Shown here piece by piece: positions 53,598 through 63,873 of a stretch of DNA of 64,000 bases. Within the stretch, counting starts at the first letter, position 1; each line of letters opens with the position of its first letter. The stretch lies in contig NC_035436.2 in assembly GCF_002127325.2 (NCBI RefSeq), positions 26,165,854-26,229,853 of the forward strand, in the 5' to 3' direction. A model generated the notes under the pieces. That model saw nothing but the letters and a program-made list of their open reading frames with translations, ran no database searches and had not been told where the DNA came from. The DNA comes from Helianthus annuus (taxonomy: Eukaryota; Streptophyta; Magnoliopsida; Asterales; Asteraceae). The position numbers and the translations under genes were made by a program.

Positions 53598-56500
53598 CTA
53601 CTCTGCCATGTCTTCATCATCCATATCTGCATCATTTCCAGATGTGTAAAACACATCATCCGCATCGTTTGATTCAGGACCATCACCTTCTACAACTGTC
53701 GCATGGTCACCTTCACCAATTGTAGCGTCATTACCTTCAGCATTCCGCGAAGCGCCTGCCTCAGGCACCGCCACGGTGTATTTCTAACACGTTACTCTGT
53801 TATGACCATATTTTTTACATAATGAACATTGACGACGTTTACTTCCAAACTGACTTATGGCTCGCTCCTTTTGAGATTTGAGGCGTTTATGAAAACCACA
53901 ACCCTTGAACGTAGTACCAACTAGAACACAGATAGTGGCCGTGCTCTCTGGAGCAACTCCCAGCAGTTCAACAAATCGATTACGTCGTGTCTTAGGAGGT
54001 GGATTTATCTGAGCTTCATCAGCGACTGACATAAACTGCTTGATATGATCACGAAAATTACACAACTGATCAAATTCTGAAATCAACTTGTTTACAACAT
54101 ACTCAGTTGCGTGACTAATCTCACGAACACAAAGGTTAACCTCCTCACTACGATCTGGATCTCCACCATCCGTAAGAATGGACCCGGGGGAACTATTTGG
54201 AATAGCTTCACGCGTCCAACGCCTCAATATATATTGTTTCGGAAACTCCCTTACATCAAGAATCCGTAACACACAAAAAATGTGACTACACAACAATCCA
54301 AACTGCTCAAACCTGTTGCAGTTACACTTAACAGTAACATCCTCCTCGCGTATCATAACCTGTAACATTGAATATCCATAAAACACAATGCATAAATCAG
54401 ATGGATACTTAAAAAACACAAAATAATGTATAAATAACCTAAAACACAAAATCACCTCAAAGAACGAAGAACATGGCTGATCGAGATCCTTTATAAAAAA
54501 CTTAATGAAATCACCGACATGATCTAATCTGACATTAGTACAACGATGAATAGCATGTTGAATCTCAAGTTGAACATCAAAAAATATAGTTCTCGTATAT
54601 TTCTGAAATACTTGCTTCTCGAGAACAAAATCACTCCACTCCGCAGGGTTGGTGTATCGAGTGTCATGATCGTTTTTTCGATGCGCGTGTCTTTGCGCTT
54701 CGATAGCTGTATCGAAGTGGCTAAGAAATTCAACCAACGTGCACTTTGGATTGCTAATCTTGCCAAAAAAGTGATTCTCGCTTTCGGACCTAGATGATGT
54801 CCGCATAAGACCAGACATTTCTTCTTCGCGATAGTAAGCTGGAATCCATCATTCATGGAGCCCGTATATATACATCAGCCATTCATGGTCGGTTAAACCG
54901 AAATCATTTAAAATAGCTGCCTACTTAGTCTCAAACGCATCGGGCAATAGAGAATCAGTCCAAACAACTGCAGACAATCTTTTCCTGAAATCGGTATTCG
55001 AACATAGGGCAGCCCCGGCCTAAAAGGAACATTTTAGCATGTATGTTAAAAAAACAAAAATTAAAACACAGTAAAAATACACATGTAAAAAAAACCTGTC
55101 ATAGAAAAAACAGACCTTTGTAGTGAGTTTATCCATGATGTGCCACATACATAACCGATGCCTCGACTCATGCCAAACATCCTCTATAGCCCTTTTCATC
55201 GTAGGGTCTTGGTCAGTAACGATCACGGGAGGCGCGTACCCATATGCGTCCTTAATCGCCTTAAGTAACCAGCTATACGTCTCTGCCGTTTCAGAACCAA
55301 GAATTGCAGCACCAAGAGTGACGTTCCTATTGTGATTACCAATCCCAGTGAAAGGGACAAACATCATGTTATACCCAGTGTTGTAAAAATCAGTATTAAT
55401 CGGCGCCTAGGCGCTAGTCGGCCGTTGGCTGATTAATTTTAGGCTAGTCGGACGATTAGTCGGTAGTCTGTCCAAGTCGGTCCTAGTCGGTGCAAGGCGG
55501 CCCAAATCGGCCCAAGTTGGCCAAATCGTTTCTAGTCGGCCCACTCTTTCTTAGTTTAAATCTGGCCCAAACAAATGTTTTTAACCATTAAATACATGGC
55601 CCAAGTTGTTTAGTTCCAATCTAGCCCAAAAAAAACATGTTTCTAACCCATTAAAACATATTCCAGGAGGTCATGATTGATATGTTAATGTTTGAATGTT
55701 TGAATACTTAAATTTCTATGTATTAAACTTCATTGTTTGAATTTTGAACTATTAGTATTATATGATATTAATGTGTGTATTGAATGTTTAAATACTTGAT
55801 TTGCTATGTTTTAAACTTAGTTGTTTAAATTATACTATTTTTAAGTATTATATTGATATTAATATACGTGTGTATATATAAATTTAAAAATTATATATAA
55901 AAATTCCGATCCGATTAATCCCGATTAATCCCTAGTCAGTACTCCACCGCCCGACTAGCGCCTAGCGATCTCTACAACACTGGTTATACCTGCAAACAAA
56001 CAATCAGCGAATGACAAAATATCATAATGTATTTATAACACAGTAGGGTGTAAAACACAATGAATATCTAAAAAATTAAACTCGTCGTTACTTGTTCCGC
56101 TTGTAGGTTGCATCAAATGATATAACGTCTCCAAACATATAATAATTCCTCTTCATATCCTCCTCGGCCCAAAAAATGCACTTCAACACACCTTCGTCCG
56201 TCGTTTCATATTCGCAAGAAAAGTTCGGTAAAAACTCCTTTTTCCTCATTAGTCGCTTGACAAACATTTCTGCATCAAACTCTCCGATGAACAGATTTAA
56301 TTCTTTCTTGAAATTTTTGAAATCAACTTTGGTCGCACTGACTTTGTCGAACCCACCATACACTTCCTTCATAATGTTAAATGCACGAACAGGACCAATG
56401 TTAAGATTTGACATCTTATTTATCATCTCTTCGTGCGCACGACTAAGACCCCTGTTTTCCTTGAGAAGATGTAAATCTTCTTCGTGCACAAAATCATGGT

Positions 56501-57690
56501 TGTGAGCCTCCGTGAAATGATATAGCTCATACTTCTTGGCATCGTTCAGCTTTATTCTGATCATCGCTTAGCATCTGGTCCTTTTGCATGGTACCCTACG
56601 TACCCACCTATCAGACGGCTATTCGGCTAAAGTATCGACTGGTCGAAACTCTTTGTGACCCTCTTTTGAACAAAAAAATACTTATTTACCACAATACCGT
56701 GATTTTCATGTTGTGTGCCCTTCCTAACTGTCCAACCTCCGGCTTCTGCATAAGCTTTGTAAAAGTTATACGCAGCATCAACTATGTCAAATAACATGCC
56801 AACTGCTGGGGTCAACGAAGATGATGAATCTGCAATATATCTCTTTGTTCCCGAGTTAGGAGAAACTTGTTCAACGCCACGTAATTGGTAATTGGGAGCA
56901 TCTACAAAACATGACAAAAATGCATACACCTCATTAAAAAACACATTTGAGTTACCGAGATAAAAAACCCACAACTATTTGAATGAGCACAAAACACCTT
57001 TAGTAAACAACTGATGTAACGAGCATAAAACACATTTATAAAACACACTTTAATAGAAACAAAACAAAAACCAACATAAATCAATTTTAAGCTGTAAAAA
57101 AAGCCATATTAAAAAACATACAGATCATGCTACGAAAATAATGAACTTATAAAACACACCATAACACAAAAATTCTACCCTAAAATACTAAAAAAATAAT
57201 AACTAGTCAAGCTTGGAAAAAACAACATAATGCAAGTTAATTACAGAACATTCAATGCCCAAAAAAAGTGTAATCTGAATATTACAAACCATCATTCATA
57301 TTTTGTAAACTATGAAAAACATTGACTTCAGTCTACCTAACAGTTAAAACACATTAGCAAAGAATCAGCCTGGTGGTTTTCCAGAAAACGTTTAATAAAC
57401 AACAGACAAAAAAAAAAAAAAACAACTATGGAAGTTAAAACACACCAAGAACAATCTAAAAAAAAGAGTGATCTTCATATTACAAACCATCAGTCACTTT
57501 ATGGAATCAAATAAACACATAGATATCTCTGAAAGTTAAAACACATCATCAAGAACATGCCATGAAAAACTTTTAATCATCTACACACAATACTACAAAA
57601 GTAAAGAAAAAAAATAACTGTAATTACCATCTCCACAATCTACAAGTGTGTTTTAAGCCATGATTTTTGTCTCTTCAAAAAAAAAAATCG
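53598..57690 (-). pseudogene. FAR1-type MULE transposase gene of element C
   Basis: Exons on the minus strand: about 57690-57650 (ATGGCT then a stop), 56901-56093 (FAR1 DNA-binding domain, NFYKAYAEAGGWTVRKG; AHNHDFVHEEDL; FGDVISFDATY with the first catalytic Asp), 55989-55116 (split by a hAT MITE; MMFVPFTGIGNH; VIVTDQDPTMKRAI with the second Asp; RLCMWHIMDKL), 55020-54456 (MSGLMRTSSRSESENHF with the likely Glu) and 54359-53598. The last exon holds the SWIM zinc finger CNCNRFEQFGLLCSHIF, a zinc knuckle CSLCKKYGHNRVTC and an acidic tail. Stops occur in exons 1, 2 and 4 and at 53784, directly after the knuckle. The exon plan equals that of element D. Confidence 0.9.
55376..55982. mobile_element. 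hAT-type MITE with 8-bp target duplication, inside transposase exon 3
   Basis: 607 bp. The ends CAGTGTTGTAAAAATCAGTA and, inverted, CAGTGTTGTAGAGATCGCTA are good TIRs. GTTATACC flanks it at 55368-55375 and 55983-55990. The interior has repeated TAGTCGG and AATCGGCCCA words. No ORF. It sits about 7 bases inside the exon, just past the splice acceptor. Confidence 0.95.
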
Positions 57691-57952
57691 AATACGATTG
57701 ATGCTGGTGAACAAGAAAACGACCGAAAGATTTATATTTACATATGACTTGAAGAGATTTGTATTCGATAAGAACCATAATTCCGAAAATCAGGGACAGG
57801 ATCAGTTACAATCGTGATAAATTCCAAATATAAAAATAAAATGTGAAATTACATAATTGACCTTCTACTTAAAATCTCTAAATGCCACATGTCCAATTGT
57901 AATTGCTTCCTAGACTTTCTAGAAAAATCAACTTTCTACCCAACTCCTACTC

Positions 57953-58021
<69 letters not shown>
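57953..58021. repeat. (TA)n tract right of element C
   Basis: TA run of about 65 bases with one TATT break. The counterpart of 23697-23770. Confidence 0.9.
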
Positions 58022-58023
<2 letters not shown>

Positions 58024-58378
58024 TAGAGGATCCTGTACATTAATCCAGAAGTGTGAGAAGTGTATTATAACACTATATATAGCACTATATAACACCATAT
58101 AAACACAGTATAACACTATGTAACACCATATCACATCATATAACACTATGTAACACTATATAACATTATATAACAAATATAACACTATTTTGTCAGATAG
58201 CATGTCAATGATAGATGTATAGTGTTATATTTGTTATATAATGTTATATTGTGTTACATAGTGTTATATGGTGTTATATGGTGTTACATAGTGTTATACG
58301 GTGTTTATACGGTGTTATATAGTGTTATATATAGTGTTATAATACACTTCTCACACTTTTGGATTAATGTACACTATC

Positions 58379-58385
<7 letters not shown>
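58022..58385. mobile_element. Palindromic MITE, family F2 (364 bp)
   Basis: The ends GGTAGAGGATCCTGTACATT and, inverted, GGGTAGGGATAGTGTACATT continue into AATCCA(G/A)AAGTGTGAGAAGTG. The arms are nearly symmetric over the full length, and filled with ATAACACTATAT-like words. Flanked by (TA)n. The AGTGTGAGAA box matches element B's TIR, so B-type transposase may recognise it. Non-coding. Confidence 0.9.

Positions 58386-58411
<26 letters not shown>
58386..58411. repeat. (TA)n tract between F2 and F1 copy 2
   Basis: Pure TA. Confidence 0.9.
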
Positions 58412-58809
58412 GGGGTCCGCTAAAATGAGAACCACCTCGAGTTGTAAGAACCGTGAGAACTACACCGTATGGGGCGAGGTGGACCAAATTTTTTTTTTCA
58501 CAAACGTAGGTGCGTGTATTATAAACACATTTGTAAAAAAAAAAATTCAAAAAAAAAAAGTTTTTGAGCACCACAAGTGTATATTTACGGGTACCGTAAA
58601 TTTTCCGGTAGGATTTACGGTACTCGTAAACACAAACTTGTGGTGCTCAAAACTACACACACGACATTTTTTTTTTGAATTTTTTTTTACAAATGTGTTT
58701 ATAATACACGCATCTATGTTTATGAAAAAAAATTTGGTCCACCTCGCCCCGTACGGTGTAGTTCTTACGGTTCTAACAACTCGAGGTGGTTCTCATTTTA
58801 GCGGTCCCC
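58412..58809. mobile_element. Foldback MITE, family F1, copy 2 (398 bp)
   Basis: The ends GGGGTCCGCTAAAATGAGAA and, inverted, GGGGACCGCTAAAATGAGAA are intact here. Same sequence as 19471-19875 and also in a TA tract. Each arm contains GTGGACCAAA, TTTGTGGTGCTCAAAA-type and GGGTACCGTAAA words. Confidence 0.92.
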
Positions 58810-58827
58810 TATATATATATATATATA
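58810..58827. repeat. (TA)n tract left of element D
   Basis: Short TA run, the shared border of F1 copy 2 and element D. Confidence 0.85.
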
Positions 58828-59199
58828 GAGGCCGGTTTTCATACAAATAACCTAATCGTACATTATGTACTCGTTGTCCACAACCGTCGGATCATCTTTC
58901 TTAAACAGCGCCTTTTTCTATTAAAATTATCAACATAGGATTAATAAAAAAGAAACCGCCAAGGTTAAAATCGTCAAATTAAGATCAAAACACCTGATAA
59001 ACGGCGAACAAAACCTCAAAAATCATAACGTAAGATCCTAAATCAAAACCAAAAACGAAATTATAACAATTAACCAAAAATCGATCGATTCTTATTCACC
59101 AAATCGATCGATTCCTATTCACCAAACTCTTCTGAGAAAATGAACTTCTTATGAATTTAGAAATTCTGTATATAGTCTGACTATCGAAGAAGATGATGC

Positions 59200-62100
59200 A
59201 GATTGTCAAATCATGTGCGAAAACGTCGACAATCCAAATGCGAATTCGGTATAAAAAGAATTCTTTGACATTTCATATAGTTTGCGAATTCATGGGATGC
59301 ATATGCGATATCAGCAAAAAGTTAAGAATTCTTTGAGATTTCATATAGTTTGCGAATTCATGCGATATCAAAACTTTTCAAGAACCCCTTCATATAGTGT
59401 GCGATTTCGGATAATTTAAACATGTGATATCATAAAAAAGGATATTTAAAAGTTTGTTTCTTACAGTTTCCGAATTTCTTTCGAATCAAGTGCGATTTCG
59501 AATAAGGAAGACTGCAAACAAAACTTTAAAAAAATACTTTGTAACAAAAATGCAAAAAAAAAAAAAAAAAAAAAAACCTACCAATCTTAAAAACTAAAAA
59601 TGATATTATTTTATATAAAAAACTTAATTTATTAACGATGTGACTATAATTTGACATGTAATGATGAATTTTACAATAAATACTACTGAATTTACCACCC
59701 TACCTATATAATAAATTTACTATATTAATATAAAAAAACCTTGATAACTACCTTCCATATTAAGACATAGAAGACCAAATAAAACACATACAAAAACACA
59801 GACAAAACAAAAATGGCATCTGAAGATATGGAAAAAATCAAAAACATTGCAATCAAGGAGCTATTGTCAACTCGCACGTTGACAGAAATAAGCACTGATG
59901 TCACCTCTTCTCATCTGGTTCTTGATGTGCAGGGCAAAATCCTTGAACAAATCAAGAACAATCAAGCAGTATGGGAAAAGCTACTTCAAGAACCACCAAC
60001 AAGCTTCAGAGACAAAGCTTTGGATCACATAAAAGAGCAATCTCGAGCTGATGACTTAGCCTTCTCTTTCCTGACAGATGCTCTAAACACTGTCAAGGAG
60101 AAGATGGAGTTCAGCTCTACTGAACGTGACAAAATCTTTGCTTCAAGTAACTAAATTTCTGTTTAATCGTTTTATAGTTGTAGCTGTGTTTGACAACAAA
60201 AACTATTTTGTATTTTCGATATATGTTTTGAACAGATCCTATGCTTTATTATAATTTAAAATCGCATGAATGAATTATATATCTTTGAACAAATCTTATG
60301 CTTTATTATAATTCAAAATCGCATGTATAAAAAAAGAAATCGCATGTGAAAAATGATATAAACTAAATATAAACTGATGCATATAAAATCGCAAGTTTAT
60401 AAATACTAAAATCGCATGTGAAAAATGATATACATAAATGAATATAAAATCGCATGTGTTACGTATAAATTCGCATTTACATTTAAAAAAACATTACTCA
60501 TCCTCGTCATCTTCATCTCCAGACACCTCTTCCCACTGATCTTCTTCTTCAGATCCATTATCACTACTGTAATCTTCAAAGTCATCTTCCTCTTCGTCGT
60601 CTTCACCCTCATTGTCTTGGTCTCTCAAACCATCTTCAATCTGGACACCCTTCATCTTCTTTTTTCCCTGTTTACCTTGTTGTTTGGCTTTAAGCTCGCC
60701 GCAAGTCCGAATGTCATGACCTTTTTCATTGCATACGCTACATGTCCTTGACCTTTTCCCTTTGCGGCTGATCATTTGTTCCTTCTTGGATTTAATCCTT
60801 CTATGCGAGCCGCGGCCTTTGTTTCTTATACCAGCCAGCACACGAACAGTAGGGGGAGCATTAGTTACTGGTTGTTGATAACCAATCAACTTTGAAAATC
60901 TGTCAAATTTTGGATCAAGTTGCTTGGTTATGCGACTCTGATCAACTCTCTCTTTAAGCTGCATCATTTGATCCCTCACTAAAACAAGTTGATCAAGGTC
61001 GGAAATCAAATTACTAACCAAATACTCCCCTGTATGAATGATTTCACGAGCAATCCGTTTAGCCTTGTGTTGCACATCCTTACCACCAATATTTAGATTA
61101 TACTTCACATTTAACTCATTGGGCACCACATCCTTCGTCCATCTCTTCGTAACATAAATGTTTGGAATTTCTTTAACACCAAACATCTTGAAAAGAAAAT
61201 AGATGTGTTTACATAGCAGCCCATACTGCTCAAAACGCAAACAACTACACTGTGCAGTTACATCATTTTCAAGATTCTTGAACCACACCTAGCAAATAAC
61301 CAAAAAAAATAATAATAATAAGATTTAAAATCGCATGTATAAACATAACAATTTCGCATGTTTAAACAATCATGTAAGTGAGTTAAATTAATATCGCATG
61401 TGGAACATAACAATTTCGCATTTCTAAAAAATAATGTAAAATAAATAAACTAAAATCGCATATGTAATGTAACAAATTCGCATATCTAAAAAAAACATGA
61501 AAAATACCTCCAATAAACCATCTCCATGTGCTTTAAAGTCCTTCAACAATATTCTGATACGTGGACCTTCAACTTTGGTGTCCATCGGTAAACATTCGGA
61601 AATTGTTCCATGTATCTCTAATTGCTGATAAAAAAATATAGACCTGGTGTAGATCTTAGCAGCATCTTTTTCCAATGTAGTTTGACTCCAATCAGCTGGC
61701 TCAGTATATCTTGAAATATGATCATTTTTTCTATGATTGAACCTTTGAACATCCATTGCCCCATCAAAATGATTCATAAACTCTACGAGTGTGAGTTGTG
61801 AATTAGCAACCTGACAAAAAAAATGGTTCTCACTCTCTGATCTTGAAGTTGTTCTCATAAGACCTGACATTGGCTCATGCCGGTAAAAAGCCGGAATCCA
61901 CATGGATCTCATCCCAAACATGTCATCAATCCATTTGTTTTCAGTAAGACCAAACTCAATCATCACCAACTTCCACTGTCTCTCGAATTCTTCGGGCTCA
62001 ATCGAATCAGTCCAAACAATGTCGCACATCCTCCTTTTAAACTCATCATTATTGCACAACTCGTGCCCAACCTTTAACAATAAATGCATTTTATATCAGT

Positions 62101-63560
62101 CTATTACAAAAAACTATAATAATAAAAAATAACACCAACAAAAACACAAAAATATTGCATGCTCTACCTTATCTGCCACTTTTTTCATTATGTGCCACAT
62201 ACACAATCTGTGTCTCCTAATAGGGAAAACCTCCTCAATAGCCTGTTTCATAGCAGGGTCTTGATCCGTCACTACAACATTAGGCTGCCGACCAAATGAC
62301 TTTAAAAATGAATTTAGAAGCCATTTATATGATTCAATACTCTCTGATGCCAACAACCCAGCTGAGAGTGTTACATTCCGACAGTGGTTGTCAATGCCTG
62401 TGAACGGAACAAACACCATCTTGTACCTGAACAACAAATGCGAAATCACGTTTATTATATGCGAATTAATAAAAATCAAATGCGAAACCAGGGGGAAAGG
62501 CATGCAATATATTCAACACCACTCTGTTGTCTACACATGCGATATTGAACACTCATTAACAAACAACACATGCGAAAAATCAGTAACAAAACATGTTTGT
62601 CTTTGAAACAGTTACCTGTTTGTCTTGAAGGTTGCATCGAACGATATCACATCGCCAAATTCCTTATAGTTAAGCTTGCACAAACCATCAGCCCAGAACA
62701 AACCAGTTAACCGTTTGCCATCATCAACACAGTATTCAAACGAATAATCAGCTAAATATTTTTTTTTGTCAGTCATCCTATTTATAACCATGTCAGCGTC
62801 ATACTCTCCTATATAGCTGTTTATTCGCTTCCTAAAATTTTTGCAATCATCAACCGTGGCACCAACGTTCTCGAAACCACCATAACATTTCCTCATTATA
62901 TGGAAAGCTTTGACAGGACCAAGGTTTAAAGTGCCTAGTTCCCATACCACCTCCTCCTGGACATCTGACAATTGTCTGTAAGCTGGGAGCATGTGAATGT
63001 CATTTTGACAAACAAACTTATGGTTATGACCATCAACAAATCTCTTAACTGTATATAATCTACCATCCACGGTGCAAATCATAAGTTGAGCGTTGCATCC
63101 GGTCCTAATAGTCCCCCTGTTCCTTGTTTTGAATTGCTTTTTTGACTTCGAATTATCATCAATACACACAGGCTTATGTCCCTCTTTAGAACAAACAAAA
63201 TACTTAGTTTTGATTATACCACCACTGTATACTTCGCCACCTTTCCGAATAGAAAAACCAGCTAACTTAGCATATGATTGATAAAACGCATATGCTTGTT
63301 CAATGGAGATAAATTGCATTCCAACAACAGGTGTAGCAGATGCCTGAACCTCCGGAGTGTAAACCCTTTCATCTACATGAATCAAAATAAAAAACATAAA
63401 ACGTCATATAAACCACATGCGAATCGTCTGATCAAGACATGCGAAATGATGATATTGATTAATCTGAATTACATATGCGATTTATTACATAGTCAAATGC
63501 GAAATTACAAAAAAACAAAACCAAATGCGAATTGTAAAGAGTAATAACATGCGAAGTTAT
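59200..63560. repeat. Dispersed motif ATTTCGCATGT / ACATGCGAAAT (element D)
   Basis: About thirty copies with the core TCGCAT: for example 59210-59480 (GTGCGAAAAC, TGCGAATTC, TGCGATATC), 60255-60475, 61325-61480, 62435-62580 and 63415-63555. They lie in the left spacer, between the two genes, in every transposase intron and upstream of exon 2. Exons are nearly free of them. Confidence 0.88.
59813..60154 (+). CDS. Intact 113-residue protein of element D, unknown function
   Basis: Starts MASEDMEKIKNIAIKELLST and ends ERDKIFASSN, and is predicted to be almost all helix (WEKLLQEPPTSF, then LDHIKEQSRADDLAFSF, then ALNTVKEKMEF). No family is recognised. The ATG follows an A-rich leader with TATA-like words near 59705-59735. 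It converges on the transposase gene with 340 bases between stops, the place held by mudrB in MuDR and by the Ulp1-type gene in element C. The frame has no stop, while its neighbours are decayed, so it may have been under selection recently. The motif array lies on both sides, not inside. Confidence 0.6.
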   Translation: MASEDMEKIKNIAIKELLSTRTLTEISTDVTSSHLVLDVQGKILEQIKNNQAVWEKLLQEPPTSFRDKALDHIKEQSRADDLAFSFLTDALNTVKEKMEFSSTERDKIFASSN

Positions 63561-63873
63561 ACATGTTGCTTCTCAAAAAATACAAAAGTGTAATCAAACA
63601 TTCAAACTACAAAAACAGCTACAACAATGCTACGATTAAACAAAAAACAATTATACGAACAATTTAGATATCTGAATTAACATAATTACCAATAGAAAAC
63701 TCGTTTGCAGCACTTGAACTTGAAACTGGAATTGGAATTGGTTTTGCAGGTCGCGGATTTAAAACATCCTCAATCGAAACTCTCTGATAAGCAGATAATT
63801 GAGCATGATCACCGATCGGTCGATTTTCTTAAAAATCATTTTCTGTTCGTCCAGTGCTACTCTGTGGATCCAT
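60494..63873 (-). pseudogene. FAR1-type MULE transposase gene of element D, nearly intact
   Basis: Five exons, phases consistent: 63873-63689 (MDPQSSTGRTENDF, stop, then ENRPIGDHAQLSAYQRV), 63372-62616, 62426-62168, 62071-61508 and 61288-60494. Exon 2 has the FAR1 zinc-finger region (FYQSYAKLAGFSIRKGG; FVCSKEGHKP; GCNAQLMI; VDGHNHKFV) and FGDVISFDATFK with the first Asp. Exon 3 has VVVTDQDPAMKQAIEE (second Asp) and HRLCMWHIMKKVADKV. Exon 4 has MSGLMRTTSRSESENHFF (Glu). Exon 5 has the SWIM finger CSCLRFEQYGLLCKHI, a knuckle CSVCNEKGHDIRTC and a D/E-rich tail. The only defect I find is TAA in exon 1. All catalytic positions are present. It acts in the nucleus on its TIRs if expressed. Confidence 0.9.

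Larger units (their letters stand above)
24380..57600. repeat. Dispersed motif TAAAACACA / TGTGTTTTA (element C)
   Basis: Several dozen copies lie in introns and spacers of C: for example 24420-24620, 25195, 26255-26490, 50335-50480, 51100-51150, 51905-52385, 53090-53280, 54380-54450 and 57000-57560. The commonest extended form is TTAAAACACA(T/A)T. The nested copia elements and the solo LTR are essentially free of it, as is most exon sequence. One exception lies in the transposase tail near 53640-53655. Confidence 0.85.
23779..57952. mobile_element. Element C: giant (34 kb) TA-flanked MULE-like element with Ulp1 and FAR1 genes
   Basis: The TIRs share CTAGAAAGTCTAGGAAG about 30 bases from each end. 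The outer ends are GAGTAAGGATCCTGCGGAAA and, inverted, GAGTAGGAGTTGGGTAGAAA. Both sides are (TA)n. Without its nested insertions (copia pair, solo LTR, hAT MITE) the element is about 10.5 kb: a Ulp1-type gene on the plus strand converging on a FAR1/MULE transposase gene on the minus strand. The two-gene convergent layout recalls MuDR, and Ulp1-bearing MULEs (Kaonashi type) are known in plants. Both genes carry several nonsense changes, so the copy is dead. Confidence 0.8.

Noticed and set aside
53784..63397. Domesticated host FAR1/FRS light-signalling genes
   Set aside because: Both copies sit inside TA-flanked elements with nonsense codons and motif-rich introns, so transposase origin is the better reading. 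A tree would settle it.
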